Source: Thermonema rossianum DSM 10300 (lineage in GTDB: Bacteria > Bacteroidota > Bacteroidia > Cytophagales > Thermonemataceae). Taken from it: 64,000 nucleotides of DNA. Below are positions 43,896 through 53,140 of this stretch, piece by piece (position 1 is the first letter of the stretch; each line of letters opens with the position of its first letter). The stretch covers positions 124,001 through 188,000 of the forward strand of contig NZ_AUGC01000001.1 in the NCBI RefSeq assembly GCF_000426825.1, read 5' to 3'. The notes under the pieces are model-generated. The model searched no databases, was not told the origin of the DNA, and was given only the letters and a program-made list of their open reading frames with translations. The translations under genes were made by a program, and so were the position numbers.

Positions 43896-45017
43896 CTAAG
43901 CTGCCGGCGGTTGGGAAGAGGCCTTCTGATGCTTGGTTTTTTGTTGTGATGCTGCCGACTGCTGCCGAATAAGCAGGCGGTGCCGTTTCTCCAAAGAGGC
44001 AAGCAATAGGTGCAGTACAATGCCCCAAAAAATGAGTGCATAAAGGTGAATATGCATGGCATTGTCGGGCAAGAAAGACATGCTGCTTAACACCAACAGC
44101 TGAAATACAAGCAAGAAACCGCTTGCCTGCAGGTGGCTGAAGCCCGCATTGAGCAAAGAGTGATGCAGATGGTTCCTGTCACCGGAAAACGGCGAACGCT
44201 TGTTCATAACCCGTATGATAAACACCCTGACTGTGTCAATCAGCGGCACTGCCAACACAGCCATGGCCATGGCAGGGGCAACGCCCGGCGAATAGACCTG
44301 CTGTTGATGAGCATGCTCAATGAATCCAATACACAAGACTGCCAATAAAAAGCCTAAGACCAGGGAGCCGGTATCGCCCATGAATACTTGGGCCTGAGTG
44401 CGAAAGTTGAAGTAAAGAAAAGCAAGCACACTGCCGGATACCGCAAAACTTATGACCGCAAGATACTGTACATCATGGATGGTAAACCAAAAGCCCAAGT
44501 ACAGGGTGCCTATAAAAACCAAGCTGCCGGCCAACCCATTGATGCCATCTATCAAATTTACTGCATTGATGATGACCACATATACAAAAAAAGTGAGTGT
44601 GTAAGCGAGCACGGGCGGCAAAGCGTCAATCCCCCACAAACCATATAAACCGTGCAGCCATACATTCCCTTTGAATGTTGCCAAACAGATGGCAAAGAGC
44701 TGAGCAAGCAGCTTCTTGAGTGGCGGCAAGGGCACTAAATCGTCTTTTGTGCCTGTAAAGAAGAGAAATATGACCGCCGCTATAATTCCCAAGAGTTGGT
44801 GACCGTTGGTATCGTAGGTGCTAAATATGGTAAAGCTAAGGATGAAACCAATGAAAATACCCACGCCACCTAAGGTGGGGGTTTGAATGAAGTGCGTTTT
44901 GCGGACATCCGGGTAATCCAGCAAGCCCTTTTCCCGGGCAAGCCTGATAACTGCCGATATACTGACCCACGCCCCCAGTGCCGCACATACAAATACTAAA
45001 GCCAATTGGTAATACAT
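43896..45017 (-). CDS. MraY/WecA family undecaprenyl-phosphate sugar-1-phosphate transferase
   Basis: 373-residue polytopic membrane enzyme that starts a lipid-linked glycan by moving a GlcNAc-1-P type group onto undecaprenyl phosphate. About ten membrane helices; conserved loops PTLGGVGIFIGF, FTGTKDDLVPLPPLKK, NAVNLIDGINGLAGSL and VFMGDTGSLVLGF contain the catalytic aspartates. The DGINGLA and MGDTGS motifs and the HH(S)L loop RNHLHHSLLNAGF favour the WecA/TagO branch over MraY. Downstream of the second sugar transferase gene (51-base gap), so both belong to one polysaccharide unit. Confidence 0.9.
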   Translation of the reverse strand: MYYQLALVFVCAALGAWVSISAVIRLAREKGLLDYPDVRKTHFIQTPTLGGVGIFIGFILSFTIFSTYDTNGHQLLGIIAAVIFLFFTGTKDDLVPLPPLKKLLAQLFAICLATFKGNVWLHGLYGLWGIDALPPVLAYTLTFFVYVVIINAVNLIDGINGLAGSLVFIGTLYLGFWFTIHDVQYLAVISFAVSGSVLAFLYFNFRTQAQVFMGDTGSLVLGFLLAVLCIGFIEHAHQQQVYSPGVAPAMAMAVLAVPLIDTVRVFIIRVMNKRSPFSGDRNHLHHSLLNAGFSHLQASGFLLVFQLLVLSSMSFLPDNAMHIHLYALIFWGIVLHLLLASLEKRHRLLIRQQSAASQQKTKHQKASSQPPAA

Positions 45018-45068
45018 ACACCTATCTCATCCTTGTCCATCCTTTAAAGATACATATTTTTTAGACTT

Positions 45069-45755
45069 TTAAAAAGCATATTTGTCTCCAAAAACTACTT
45101 TGAGTGCGGTATAAACAACTATTTTTAAATCAAGCCAGAAACTCCAGTTCTGAATGTAATACAAGTCATACTTGACCCGGCTTTTATAGAGTTGGATGTC
45201 AAAGCCACGATTTCCGTTGATTTGCGCCAAGCCCGTGATACCCGGTTTTACTAAGTATCGTAAAGAATAGTTCTCTATGAGCTGGGAAAACTTCTCATCT
45301 TCTTGCACTGCATGAGGGCGAGGACCTACCACCGACATATCCCCAAGCAGCACATTGAAGAATTGAGGCAACTCGTCTAAGCTGGTTTTGCGCAACCAAG
45401 CTCCTATGCGTGTTACACGAAAGTCATTTTTTAGAGTTGGTTGATATTTGTTGCAATGGGGGGCGTGCCTCATGGTTCGGAATTTAATGCATCGAAAAGT
45501 TTTGCCATTTTTTCCACCACGCTCTTGTATGAAAAAAACAGGACCGCGAGAGTCCAACTTAATAAGCAGAGCGAGTATGGGCATGAGCCAGCTGAAAATA
45601 AATAGGATGACCAATAGCGAAAAGACAATGTCGAACCCCCGTTTGAGCAGTGCATTGCCCGGCTTGTCTAAGGGGGTAGTGATAGATATTTTGAAATTGG
45701 GAGACAAAAATGATGATGAAGTTGAGGAAGGGATTTTGGATACTTGCTGTAACAT
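45069..45755 (-). CDS. Short-form bacterial sugar transferase (priming glycosyltransferase)
   Basis: 228-residue membrane phosphoglycosyltransferase for exopolysaccharide or O-antigen. One N-terminal membrane segment (about 45-67, FDIVFSLLVILFIFSWLMP) precedes the catalytic domain: RGPVFFIQERGGKNGKTFRCIKFRTMR, TSLDELPQFFNVLLGDMSVVGPRP, and VKPGITGLAQINGNRG. The catalytic Asp-Glu pair is in LDELPQ. The long WcaJ-type CoA-binding half is absent. No other polysaccharide genes are next to it. Confidence 0.92.
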   Translation of the reverse strand: MLQQVSKIPSSTSSSFLSPNFKISITTPLDKPGNALLKRGFDIVFSLLVILFIFSWLMPILALLIKLDSRGPVFFIQERGGKNGKTFRCIKFRTMRHAPHCNKYQPTLKNDFRVTRIGAWLRKTSLDELPQFFNVLLGDMSVVGPRPHAVQEDEKFSQLIENYSLRYLVKPGITGLAQINGNRGFDIQLYKSRVKYDLYYIQNWSFWLDLKIVVYTALKVVFGDKYAF

Positions 45756-45856
45756 AAGCTTTTAATTTTACAAAGTTATACCAATTTCAAACTTCTTGCC
45801 AAGAATACAAAGTAATAAAAATAATCTGAGACATGTGAAAAAAGTTGCCTTTCTCC

Positions 45857-46093
45857 TCATGGAGTCTCTACCTCTGTTTTATTCACCACCTTTACTTCTT
45901 CCGGAGCGCTGTCAGCGGGTATAGTAGTAGATTCCGGCTGCATTTCAACCGGAGCTTTTTCTGCAGAAGAAGGCACGCCGGTCGTAGAGTTTGTGCTGTC
46001 TGCCTTATTGCCTTCTTGGGTTTGTTCGCTTCCGGAGCATGCAACCAATAGGCTTGCAACAAACAATAGAGACAGGTAAATAGCTTTTTTCAT
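45857..46093 (-). CDS. Small Ser/Thr/Glu-rich lipoprotein
   Basis: 78-residue lipoprotein: MKKAIYLSLLFVASLLVAC with lipobox LVAC (Cys19), then a low-complexity Ser, Thr, Glu and Pro tail without predicted fold. Function unknown; a length and composition common among small Bacteroidota surface lipoproteins. It lies 51 bases downstream of der on the same strand. Confidence 0.7.
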   Translation of the reverse strand: MKKAIYLSLLFVASLLVACSGSEQTQEGNKADSTNSTTGVPSSAEKAPVEMQPESTTIPADSAPEEVKVVNKTEVETP

Positions 46094-46144
46094 GATTGTT
46101 GAATTTTTAATACTTTCTGTTGTTTACAAAAGCAAAAATGATGC

Positions 46145-47452
46145 CTATTTTTCCCGGAAGTAAAGGCGGATAGGAACCCCTTCGAAGTCAAAATGTTTGC
46201 GGAGCTGGTTTTCCAGATAGCGACGGTAGGTTTCGGGTATGTATTTGGGATGGTTGCAGAAGAAAGCAAAAGAGGGAACACGCGTCGGCAGTTGGGTTAT
46301 GTATTTAATCTTGATATGATGCCCACGGTATGCCGGCGGCGGATAGTGTGCAATCACCTGCTGCATCACATCATTGAGCTTGGAGGTAGGCACCCGTTTT
46401 TGTTTGTTTTCATATACACGGATGGCTGTTTCGATGGTTTGAAAGACGCGTTGTTTGTTAAGCACAGAGGTGAACAGCACCGGGATATAATCCATGGGGC
46501 TGAGTTTTTGGCGAATGGCATCCAGATAGTGCTTATAGGTCATGTGGTCTTTTTCTATAAGGTCCCATTTATTGACCATCAGCACCATGCCTTTGCCGTC
46601 CTTTTCTGCAAGGCGCAAAATGGAAATGTCTTGAGCGGTGATGCCTTCTTGGGCATCGACCATCATAATACAAATATCGCTTTGTTCTACTGCGCGCAAA
46701 GTACGCATTACCGAGTAGAACTCAATGCTGTCTTTGATGCGGTTTTTGCGCCTCAAGCCGGCGGTATCGGTCAAAATGAACTCTTTGCCGAAGGCTTTGT
46801 AGTGGGTGTCTATGGCATCGCGCGTGGTACCCGCAATGTCGGTTACTATGTTGCGCTCCTCTCCCAACAGCAGGTTTACAAAAGACGATTTTCCGACGTT
46901 GGGTTTTCCTATAATGGCTATGCGGGGAATGCCTTCGTATGGGTCAACGTCGGGGGTGGGGGTTAAGTGCTTCACTACCTCGTCGAGCAGATCGCCCGTG
47001 CCGCTGCCTGTTTGTGCCGAAATAGGAAAAATCTTGTCGAAGCCAAGAGCATAAAACTCGGCCGCCTGCTGTGTGCGATCCGGTGTTTCGGCTTTATTGG
47101 CAACCAAGAGTACGGGCTTTTCGTAGCGACGCAGCACTTTGGCAAACTCTTCATCGAGGGGGTGCAAGCCGGCTTGCGTATCTACCATGAACAGCACGAC
47201 ATCGGCCTCTTGGATGGCCACTTCTACTTGGCGGCGAATGGCGGCTTCAAAAACATCTTCCGAACCTACAACGTAACCGCCTGTGTCCACCACGGTAAAA
47301 GGCACGCCCGTCCATTCGGTTTTTCCGTAGTGGCGGTCGCGCGTCACGCCGCTTTCGTCATCCATGATGGCTTTGCGTTCGCCAATAAGACGGTTAAAAA
47401 ACGTAGATTTCCCCACATTGGGGCGCCCTACGATTGCTACTATATTTCCCAT
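46145..47452 (-). CDS. der: Ribosome biogenesis GTPase Der (EngA)
   Basis: 435-residue protein with two tandem Era-like G domains and a C-terminal KH-like domain, essential for 50S maturation. G1 motifs GRPNVGKST (8-16) and GKPNVGKSS; G3 DTGGY and DTAGLRRK; G4 NKAE and NKWD. C-terminal end PIRLYFREK is typical. It follows era on the same strand with a 54-base gap. Confidence 0.97.
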   Translation of the reverse strand: MGNIVAIVGRPNVGKSTFFNRLIGERKAIMDDESGVTRDRHYGKTEWTGVPFTVVDTGGYVVGSEDVFEAAIRRQVEVAIQEADVVLFMVDTQAGLHPLDEEFAKVLRRYEKPVLLVANKAETPDRTQQAAEFYALGFDKIFPISAQTGSGTGDLLDEVVKHLTPTPDVDPYEGIPRIAIIGKPNVGKSSFVNLLLGEERNIVTDIAGTTRDAIDTHYKAFGKEFILTDTAGLRRKNRIKDSIEFYSVMRTLRAVEQSDICIMMVDAQEGITAQDISILRLAEKDGKGMVLMVNKWDLIEKDHMTYKHYLDAIRQKLSPMDYIPVLFTSVLNKQRVFQTIETAIRVYENKQKRVPTSKLNDVMQQVIAHYPPPAYRGHHIKIKYITQLPTRVPSFAFFCNHPKYIPETYRRYLENQLRKHFDFEGVPIRLYFREK

Positions 47453-47506
47453 AAGTATTTTTCTGTTTTCAGTATTCTTTGATATGACGAAAAGAAAAGA
47501 GGGAGA

Positions 47507-48403
47507 TTACGGCTTTTTATAGCCGAACCGCTCGAGCCAGCGCTCTTGCCGGCGCCAGTTTTTGATGACCTTCACGTGCAACTCCAAATAGACTTTTTTG
47601 CCAAGAAAAGCTTCCAAGTCTTTGCGGGCTGCAATACCTACCTGCTTCAAGGCACTGCCGCCCTTGCCAATCAGTATTTTTCTTTGGCTTTCCCGCTCTA
47701 CAATAATATCTGCCTGTATGTGAATGATATGCTCTTTTTCTTTAAAAGAAAAGATCTGCACGTCGCAGCTGTAAGGGATTTCTTCGCGGTAAAGCAGAAA
47801 TATTTTTTCCCGGATGATTTCAGCTGCAAAAAAGCGCTCGCTTTGATCGCTGATTTGTTCCTTATCGAAATAAGGGGGGTGTTCGGGCAGGTAAGAGAGC
47901 AAGGCACTCAGCAGCGTATCCAAATTAAAGTTGTAAAGCGCAGATACCGGAATGACAGCTTTGGCATTGGGCAGGCGGCTTTCCCAGTATGCTACTGCCT
48001 GTGCCAATTGTCCTTGTTCGGTGGTGTCGGCTTTGTTGATGGCCACAATAATAGGTTGGGCAGTGTGGGTGAGGTAGTCAAGCAAGGCAGAATCTTCCCA
48101 CTGCTCTTGTGGTTCCACCACGATTAATAGCACATCGGCGTCTTCGAGGGCTTGCTGCACATAGTTCATCATACGCTTGTGCAGCTCATACTTGGGTTCC
48201 AGAATACCGGGCGTATCCTGATAAACAATCTGATAGTCTTCACCGTTGAGAATGCCTGTGACACGGTGGCGGGTTGTTTGTGCTTTGGGGGTGGCAATGG
48301 ACAACTTCTCGCCAACCAAGGCATTCATCAAGGTGGATTTTCCCACGTTGGGCTTGCCAATGATGCTAATAAATCCTGCCTTGTGTTTTGCTTCGTTTTG
48401 CAT
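47507..48403 (-). CDS. era: GTPase Era
   Basis: 298-residue 16S-rRNA-binding GTPase for 30S assembly. G domain with GKPNVGKST (16-24), DTPGI (about 64-68), NKAD (about 130), then a KH domain with the RNA-binding IVERESQRKILIGKGGSALKQVG stretch, split as ERESQRK and IGKGG. Forms the era-der pair. The minus-strand -7 box TATCTTTG is at 48456-48463. Confidence 0.96.
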   Translation of the reverse strand: MQNEAKHKAGFISIIGKPNVGKSTLMNALVGEKLSIATPKAQTTRHRVTGILNGEDYQIVYQDTPGILEPKYELHKRMMNYVQQALEDADVLLIVVEPQEQWEDSALLDYLTHTAQPIIVAINKADTTEQGQLAQAVAYWESRLPNAKAVIPVSALYNFNLDTLLSALLSYLPEHPPYFDKEQISDQSERFFAAEIIREKIFLLYREEIPYSCDVQIFSFKEKEHIIHIQADIIVERESQRKILIGKGGSALKQVGIAARKDLEAFLGKKVYLELHVKVIKNWRRQERWLERFGYKKP

Positions 48404-48455
48404 TGAAAATGAATTGTGTACTGTGTAAAAGATTTAAGTAACTTAAATTTTTTTG

Positions 48456-48463
48456 CAAAGATA
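48456..48463 (-). promoter_or_regulatory. -7 box of era
   Basis: On the minus strand TATCTTTG, an exact TAnnTTTG match 52 bases upstream of the era start. It lies beside the -33 element of the divergent tRNA promoter, so the two promoters overlap in space. Confidence 0.5.
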
Positions 48464-48464
48464 C

Positions 48465-48495
48465 TTGTTTTGTTTTAAACAATCGCATATATTTG
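48465..48495 (+). promoter_or_regulatory. Promoter of the initiator tRNA gene
   Basis: TTG (48465-48467), 20-base spacer, TATATTTG (48488-48495): full consensus match, with the tRNA beginning 21 bases after the -7 box. Confidence 0.75.
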
Positions 48496-48516
48496 CAATC
48501 GCAAATGAGACAACAT

Positions 48517-48589
<73 letters not shown>

Positions 48590-48598
48590 CTAAGGCAA

Positions 48599-48625
48599 AC
48601 GACCGGCAATCGCCGGTCGTTTTTG
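48599..48625 (+). terminator. Terminator of the tRNA gene
   Basis: ACGACCGGC (48599-48607), loop AATC, GCCGGTCGT (48612-48620), then TTTTT. Strong intrinsic terminator. Confidence 0.88.
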
Positions 48626-48628
48626 TTT

Positions 48629-49417
48629 TTAGCTACCGTACCGGCTTTCGAGCCCCATGCCAAAAAGGGCAAAATCGTAGCGTACGGGGTCGTTCGGGTC
48701 GAGCAAACGCAGCTGCGCGGTAAGTGAGACAGCCGCCCGCCAATTGACTTGCTCTTTTTGAAGCAAGCCCAAACGCAGGGAGGTGCGCACCACATGCACG
48801 TCGCATGGGCAGATGAGTTGAGCCGGCTTGATTTTTTGCCATAAGCCAAAATCCACACCTTGTTGGTCGCGGCGCACCATCCAGCGTAAATACATAGCCA
48901 GGCGTTTGCATGCCGACTGCCGGGCAGGCGTAGGTATATGTTTGCGTGTACGCCGGGGGGCATAAGGAAGACTGAAAAAGTAGCGATGAAAAGAGTCAAG
49001 ATGGGGACCTACGTCTTGACTTTGCAGGGCAGCAGGGTCATCCGGAAGGAAGGCTTGCTCCAGGCTGTCGTGTTGTTGGTAGTGGTGATGCAGAAAAGCC
49101 ACAAAATAAAGCAAGTCTGTTTCTTGGAAAGTACGGTGTTTGAAGCCCAGCAACTGTTTTAAGTCACTTTCTTGGTGGTGCTTAATAAATTCGTACGGGC
49201 TGTTGTCCATGCGTTGCATCAACTCGCGGCACTTGTTGATGATGGTTTTTCGATTGCCCCACGCCAGGACCGCCGCAAACAAACCGGCAATCTCTTTGTC
49301 TTGCTTTTTGGCAAAAGCATGTGGGATGCTGATAGGGTCTGTTTCTATAAAATCAGGGTGGTTGTACCGGGCTGCTTTTTTATCAAGCAGTTCCTTGAGT
49401 TGCAGAATAGCGCTCAT
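48629..49417 (-). CDS. TIGR02757 (DUF2400) family protein
   Basis: 262-residue cytoplasmic protein of a family conserved in Bacteroidota with a helical fold related to DNA-glycosylase-like HhH proteins. Recognisable segments: DPISIPHAFAKKQDKEIAGLF (about 27-47), AVLAWGNRKTIINKCRELM, CKRLAMYLRWMVRR and CPCDVHVVRTSLRLGLL. The WMVR-D and DVHVxR motifs are the conserved core; enzymatic activity has not been assigned. Start at 49417 chosen over an unconserved 13-residue extension. Its end lies 3 bases from the tRNA terminator. Confidence 0.82.
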   Translation of the reverse strand: MSAILQLKELLDKKAARYNHPDFIETDPISIPHAFAKKQDKEIAGLFAAVLAWGNRKTIINKCRELMQRMDNSPYEFIKHHQESDLKQLLGFKHRTFQETDLLYFVAFLHHHYQQHDSLEQAFLPDDPAALQSQDVGPHLDSFHRYFFSLPYAPRRTRKHIPTPARQSACKRLAMYLRWMVRRDQQGVDFGLWQKIKPAQLICPCDVHVVRTSLRLGLLQKEQVNWRAAVSLTAQLRLLDPNDPVRYDFALFGMGLESRYGS

Positions 49418-49477
49418 GGTCTTTTTGAAAAAGGTAAAAAATGGTGCAAGACACAAAGTTATGGATAGTATGCTGTT

Positions 49478-50203
49478 TTAAGGCAAGACAATGTGCCCGC
49501 TGCCCGTGATTTTACTTTTGAACACAGGAGGCATGTTATATAAAAACACATCGCCGCTGTTTTCTATCCATATATCGGCACTTTGCAGTGGCGCTACCAA
49601 AATATCACCTTCGCCGTTGTGCCTTGTATAAAAATGATTGATATGGGCAGGCCGGAGGTCAATGCGCCCGAAGCCCTGTGTGAAAACAGTAAGTGTTTCG
49701 ACACGCCCTTTTATGCAAAAGTCGGTGCCCAAATTGCTGTAAATATACAATCTTGGCGCGTCGAGGATAAGCTCAACATGTGCATTGACATTGAGGCTGT
49801 AAATATCCAAATGCCGGTTTAGGTGAAGCGTATCCTCGTTCAACAGGTCGCCATATCCTTCTTGAGTGATTTGCTTTACCCCGTCCACACCCACATACAC
49901 CTTTATGGGGGCATCATATTCTTTTGCTTTTAGACAACGGTTTTCATTGCCAATGCGCAAGACAGAGTCGCTTCCTACCTTGGTGTAGATATGAGGCAAC
50001 CAATCATGTGGCGCTTCCACACGCACCTCATGCCCTTCGGTTAATATGAGGTGGACGTTGTCGAAAACCTTTACTTCTTTGAAGCTGCCCGGCAAAATGC
50101 GCACTTCTTGCCGGAGGTTGTTTTGGCGGCATTCCCATGGCGCTTGGCAAGCGCTCAGCAAAAACAACACCATGATATACCACTGCTTTGATATGATGTT
50201 CAT
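49478..50203 (-). CDS. DUF2807 (GIN domain) lipoprotein
   Basis: 241-residue lipoprotein, lipobox LLSAC (about Cys17), then a head-GIN/DUF2807 right-handed beta-solenoid-like domain: FKEVKVFDNVHLILTEG (the VFDNVHL opening), repeated short strands such as GYGDLLNEDTLHLN and a final GSGHIVLP with the GSG turn. Function unknown; the family is abundant in Bacteroidota and usually faces the periplasm or surface. The start codon overlaps the stop of the upstream gene as ATGA (50200-50203), so translation is coupled. Confidence 0.85.
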   Translation of the reverse strand: MNIISKQWYIMVLFLLSACQAPWECRQNNLRQEVRILPGSFKEVKVFDNVHLILTEGHEVRVEAPHDWLPHIYTKVGSDSVLRIGNENRCLKAKEYDAPIKVYVGVDGVKQITQEGYGDLLNEDTLHLNRHLDIYSLNVNAHVELILDAPRLYIYSNLGTDFCIKGRVETLTVFTQGFGRIDLRPAHINHFYTRHNGEGDILVAPLQSADIWIENSGDVFLYNMPPVFKSKITGSGHIVLP

Positions 50204-51312
50204 GACTTTTTCCATTTGAAACGGTAACCGATGCCCCACTCTGCTACTTCGGCAGTGAAAGCGTGGGTTTTGAGGTTTATGTTGAAGAAGTAGTTAGGGG
50301 TTATCCAATACTTGATGCCATAGCGCTGAAAATGAACTTGATCGGTTTTTCCTTCAAACTGTTTGTAAATATAAAGCCCCGCTTGGGTAAGCAGACACAG
50401 GCGCCCAAAGGTAAACTCGTGTCCCAACAGTAGCCCCACACGCCTGTAGTCGGGATGCTGTGTGCTGTCGGCATAAACACGCCGGATTTGCCGCAGAATG
50501 CCCCGGTTCCATGATGCGTCGAAACCGAGGTGCCAGCGGCTGGCGCTGCCCATGTCCCTGCCTATGTAAACAAGCACATTATTATAGAAGTCTTTGTTTT
50601 TTTGTTTCACATAAGTTTGCAGCCATCCCACCTGTGCCGAAGCTTGCAGATGCCAGTAGGATTCGTATGGTAAGGCAGCCGTTTGCCGGGGTAGCAGCCT
50701 GGTATTGTGAAACGCATAGCCTAAACCAAGGGTGGCAGTTACCATGTTCAGTCCATTGTTGGGCTGAACAAAAGCGGCACAAGAGTAATGCGTGAGGCGC
50801 CCGCCTGCAAATAAAAGCCAGTGCGTATTGGTGTGGTAGCGTATTTGCGCATCGACTTGCATGGCATAGCTGATGGGGCTACTGATGCCTACATTTTTAG
50901 GGTTGTCGTTCAGGTCAAAAGGGCGGTTGCCGGTAGCCAAGCCACTGCCTATACCAAGCCACAATTGCATTTTTCTGTGATGGGGGCGCAAGGCAAAGCG
51001 AGCATGCCCGCTGACAGCCAGTGTTTTGCCGATGGCCGGGTGGCGATAGTCAAAATAAGTAGCCATCAGGCTGAATTCGGGGTAGTTGAGTCGTTGTTGC
51101 CATAGCTCATTGCCTGTGCTTTGCCAATGTGCTTGCAGGCTCAAGGCATAAGGGGGAGCCACAATAAGGTGGCCTACTTTGGGGGTATGCCGCAAAATGA
51201 ATCCGTAATCATATTGGGCACCTGCGGCATAGAACTTAAAGGCTTTGTGTTGGGCATGACATTGGCAATATATGCCGCACACCAAACTCATCCATAAAAA
51301 CATCCTGTGCAT
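50200..51312 (-). CDS. Outer-membrane lipid A deacylase-like protein (PagL/acyloxyacyl hydrolase family)
   Basis: 370 residues, signal peptide to about 21 (ending in CHAQ), then a beta-barrel. The segment YGFILRHTPKVGHLIVAPPYALSL, read in parts as GFILRHT and GHLI, the block GSGLATGNRPFD, and RLTHYSCAAFVQPNNGLN with the His-x-Ser pair (HYS) expected at the PagL-type active site place it in the acyloxyacyl hydrolase group that removes fatty acids from lipid A. Activity is inferred from family. Mets at 51363 and 51303 are other possible starts. Upstream AT-rich region 51313-51525 holds two divergent promoters. Confidence 0.75.
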   Translation of the reverse strand: MHRMFLWMSLVCGIYCQCHAQHKAFKFYAAGAQYDYGFILRHTPKVGHLIVAPPYALSLQAHWQSTGNELWQQRLNYPEFSLMATYFDYRHPAIGKTLAVSGHARFALRPHHRKMQLWLGIGSGLATGNRPFDLNDNPKNVGISSPISYAMQVDAQIRYHTNTHWLLFAGGRLTHYSCAAFVQPNNGLNMVTATLGLGYAFHNTRLLPRQTAALPYESYWHLQASAQVGWLQTYVKQKNKDFYNNVLVYIGRDMGSASRWHLGFDASWNRGILRQIRRVYADSTQHPDYRRVGLLLGHEFTFGRLCLLTQAGLYIYKQFEGKTDQVHFQRYGIKYWITPNYFFNINLKTHAFTAEVAEWGIGYRFKWKKS

Positions 51313-51459
51313 AAAAGGCCTTCTTATGTTTTTGAATATAGCGTGTAAGTATTTTATATACATGAGGTGTATTTTTTTGATATTACAAGCAATAAACGTG
51401 CATATAGTAGTATTTTGGTGTTTTTTTGTTTTATTATGTTTGTAATGTGTGTTTATTTT

Positions 51460-51490
51460 TTGTTTTATTCTGTAAATATTATATCTTCAT
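51460..51490 (+). promoter_or_regulatory. Possible promoter of the PLP-enzyme gene
   Basis: TTG (51460-51462), 19-base spacer, TATCTTCA (51482-51489), two mismatches in the -7 box. Located 37 bases before the ATG at 51526 in a strongly AT-rich stretch. Confidence 0.35.
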
Positions 51491-51525
51491 GAGAAAAACT
51501 TATTACTCGCAAATGTCAACAGGTT

Positions 51526-53031
51526 ATGAGAGATTATTTTATGCAGTTTCGCAAAGGGATAGCCGGGCATGATGCAAAGATAAAAACCCCTGTTCATGAT
51601 GAGATTCCCTTGGTGTACGCTGACTGGACTGCAAGTGGTCGTATTTATGAACCTATAGAGGAGCGTTTAAAAAAGTATGTCTATCCTCATGTGGCGAATA
51701 CGCACACTGATACCAATTTTACGGCTTCAAAAATGACTGCGGCTTATGAGAGGGCGGCAGCTATTGTAAAAGAACACGTGGGAGCCAATGCCAATGACGT
51801 CCTGATATGGACAGGTAATGGTATGACGGCAGCAGTTAACAAGCTTCAACGCTTGTTGGGATGGCGTTTGCACGAGGCTTGGAAAAAACAGCTGAGCATT
51901 GCCGAAGAAGACAGACCGCTGGTGTTGATTACCCACATGGAGCACCACTCGAATCATACTTCTTGGCTCGAAACCATCGCCGAGGTAATGGTGGTACCCC
52001 CGGCAGAAGATGGCAGTGTTTCGATAGAGAACTTTAAAAAGATACTTGAGCAGCATCAGCACCGGAAGTGGAAGGTAGCTGCCATTACCGCTTGTTCGAA
52101 CGTTACAGGCATCATTACGCCCTATATGGATATCGCTGCCTTGATGCATGAAGCCGGTGGGTGGTGCTTTGTAGATTTTGCCTGCTCGGCTCCCTATGTG
52201 ACTATCAACATGCATGAAGATGACGCCCGGGGGCGCTATTTAGATGCTATTTTCTTCTCACCTCATAAGTTTTTGGGAGGTCCGGGCAGTGCCGGCGTGC
52301 TTGTCTTTAATAAAAGGTTATATGGCAATGAAGTGCCTGATCATCCCGGTGGGGGCACGGTAACGTGGACCAACCCATGGGGTGGACGTCGCTATTTTTC
52401 TGATGTGGAAGTCCGCGAAGATGGAGGCACCCCCGGCTTCCTGCAAGCCATGCGGGCAGCACTTGCCATACGTTTGAAGGAAGAAATGGGAGTAGAAAAT
52501 ATGTGGCAGCGTGAAAAGAGACTGTTAGGTATTTTGTGGGAAGGCTTAGAGGCTATAGACGGTGTGCACATACTTGCCAAAAAACACCGGCATCGCTTGG
52601 GCATCGTGTCGTTCTACATAGAAGATTTGCATCATATTTTGGCAGTGAAGATGCTGAATGATTATTTCGGAATACAAGTCCGCGGCGGCTGCTCTTGTGC
52701 AGGCACTTACGGGCATTACCTCTTGGATGTGAATAAAGAACAGTCGAAGCGCATTACTGACCGTATAGACCAAGGCGATTATTCCTTAAAACCGGGCTGG
52801 GTGCGCTTCTCATTACACCCTACACATACCGAAGAAGAGGTGGAGTATATGGTGAAGGCAGTCCGGGAGCTGGTGCAGCACCATCACTCATGGAAGCAAC
52901 ACTATTTCTTTGACCCGGTGAAAGGGAAAGTAGCGCATAAGCAAGAGCCCCGGCAGCTACATGGCGAGCTGGCACAATTGTATGCGCCCTTCCTGTTACC
53001 GGAGACACATAAGAGTGTTAAGATTATTTAA
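51526..53031 (+). CDS. Class V aminotransferase / cysteine desulfurase-like PLP enzyme
   Basis: 501-residue PLP enzyme. Landmarks: LVYADWTASGRIYEPIEERL (about 28-47), TGNGMTAAVNKLQ, LITHMEHHSNHTSW (His stacking on PLP), CSNVTGIITPYMDIAALMHEAGGWCFVDFACSAPY in parts, and the PLP lysine in FFSPHKFLGGPGSAG. A late cysteine in VRGGCSCAGTYGHYLL corresponds to the persulfide Cys of NifS/SufS enzymes. It is about 100 residues longer than SufS, with an extra C-terminal region, so the precise substrate is open. No Fe-S assembly genes are next to it. Confidence 0.82.
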   Translation: MRDYFMQFRKGIAGHDAKIKTPVHDEIPLVYADWTASGRIYEPIEERLKKYVYPHVANTHTDTNFTASKMTAAYERAAAIVKEHVGANANDVLIWTGNGMTAAVNKLQRLLGWRLHEAWKKQLSIAEEDRPLVLITHMEHHSNHTSWLETIAEVMVVPPAEDGSVSIENFKKILEQHQHRKWKVAAITACSNVTGIITPYMDIAALMHEAGGWCFVDFACSAPYVTINMHEDDARGRYLDAIFFSPHKFLGGPGSAGVLVFNKRLYGNEVPDHPGGGTVTWTNPWGGRRYFSDVEVREDGGTPGFLQAMRAALAIRLKEEMGVENMWQREKRLLGILWEGLEAIDGVHILAKKHRHRLGIVSFYIEDLHHILAVKMLNDYFGIQVRGGCSCAGTYGHYLLDVNKEQSKRITDRIDQGDYSLKPGWVRFSLHPTHTEEEVEYMVKAVRELVQHHHSWKQHYFFDPVKGKVAHKQEPRQLHGELAQLYAPFLLPETHKSVKII

Positions 53032-53140
53032 GAAAACTCAATTACAGGCGGGCTAGCATGTTTTGCGGCAAGGCTTGGAAAAGTCCAAACTTTTTGCCTT
53101 CCGACTGCGTCTTTATATCAAAGTTTTTTCTGACTTGATT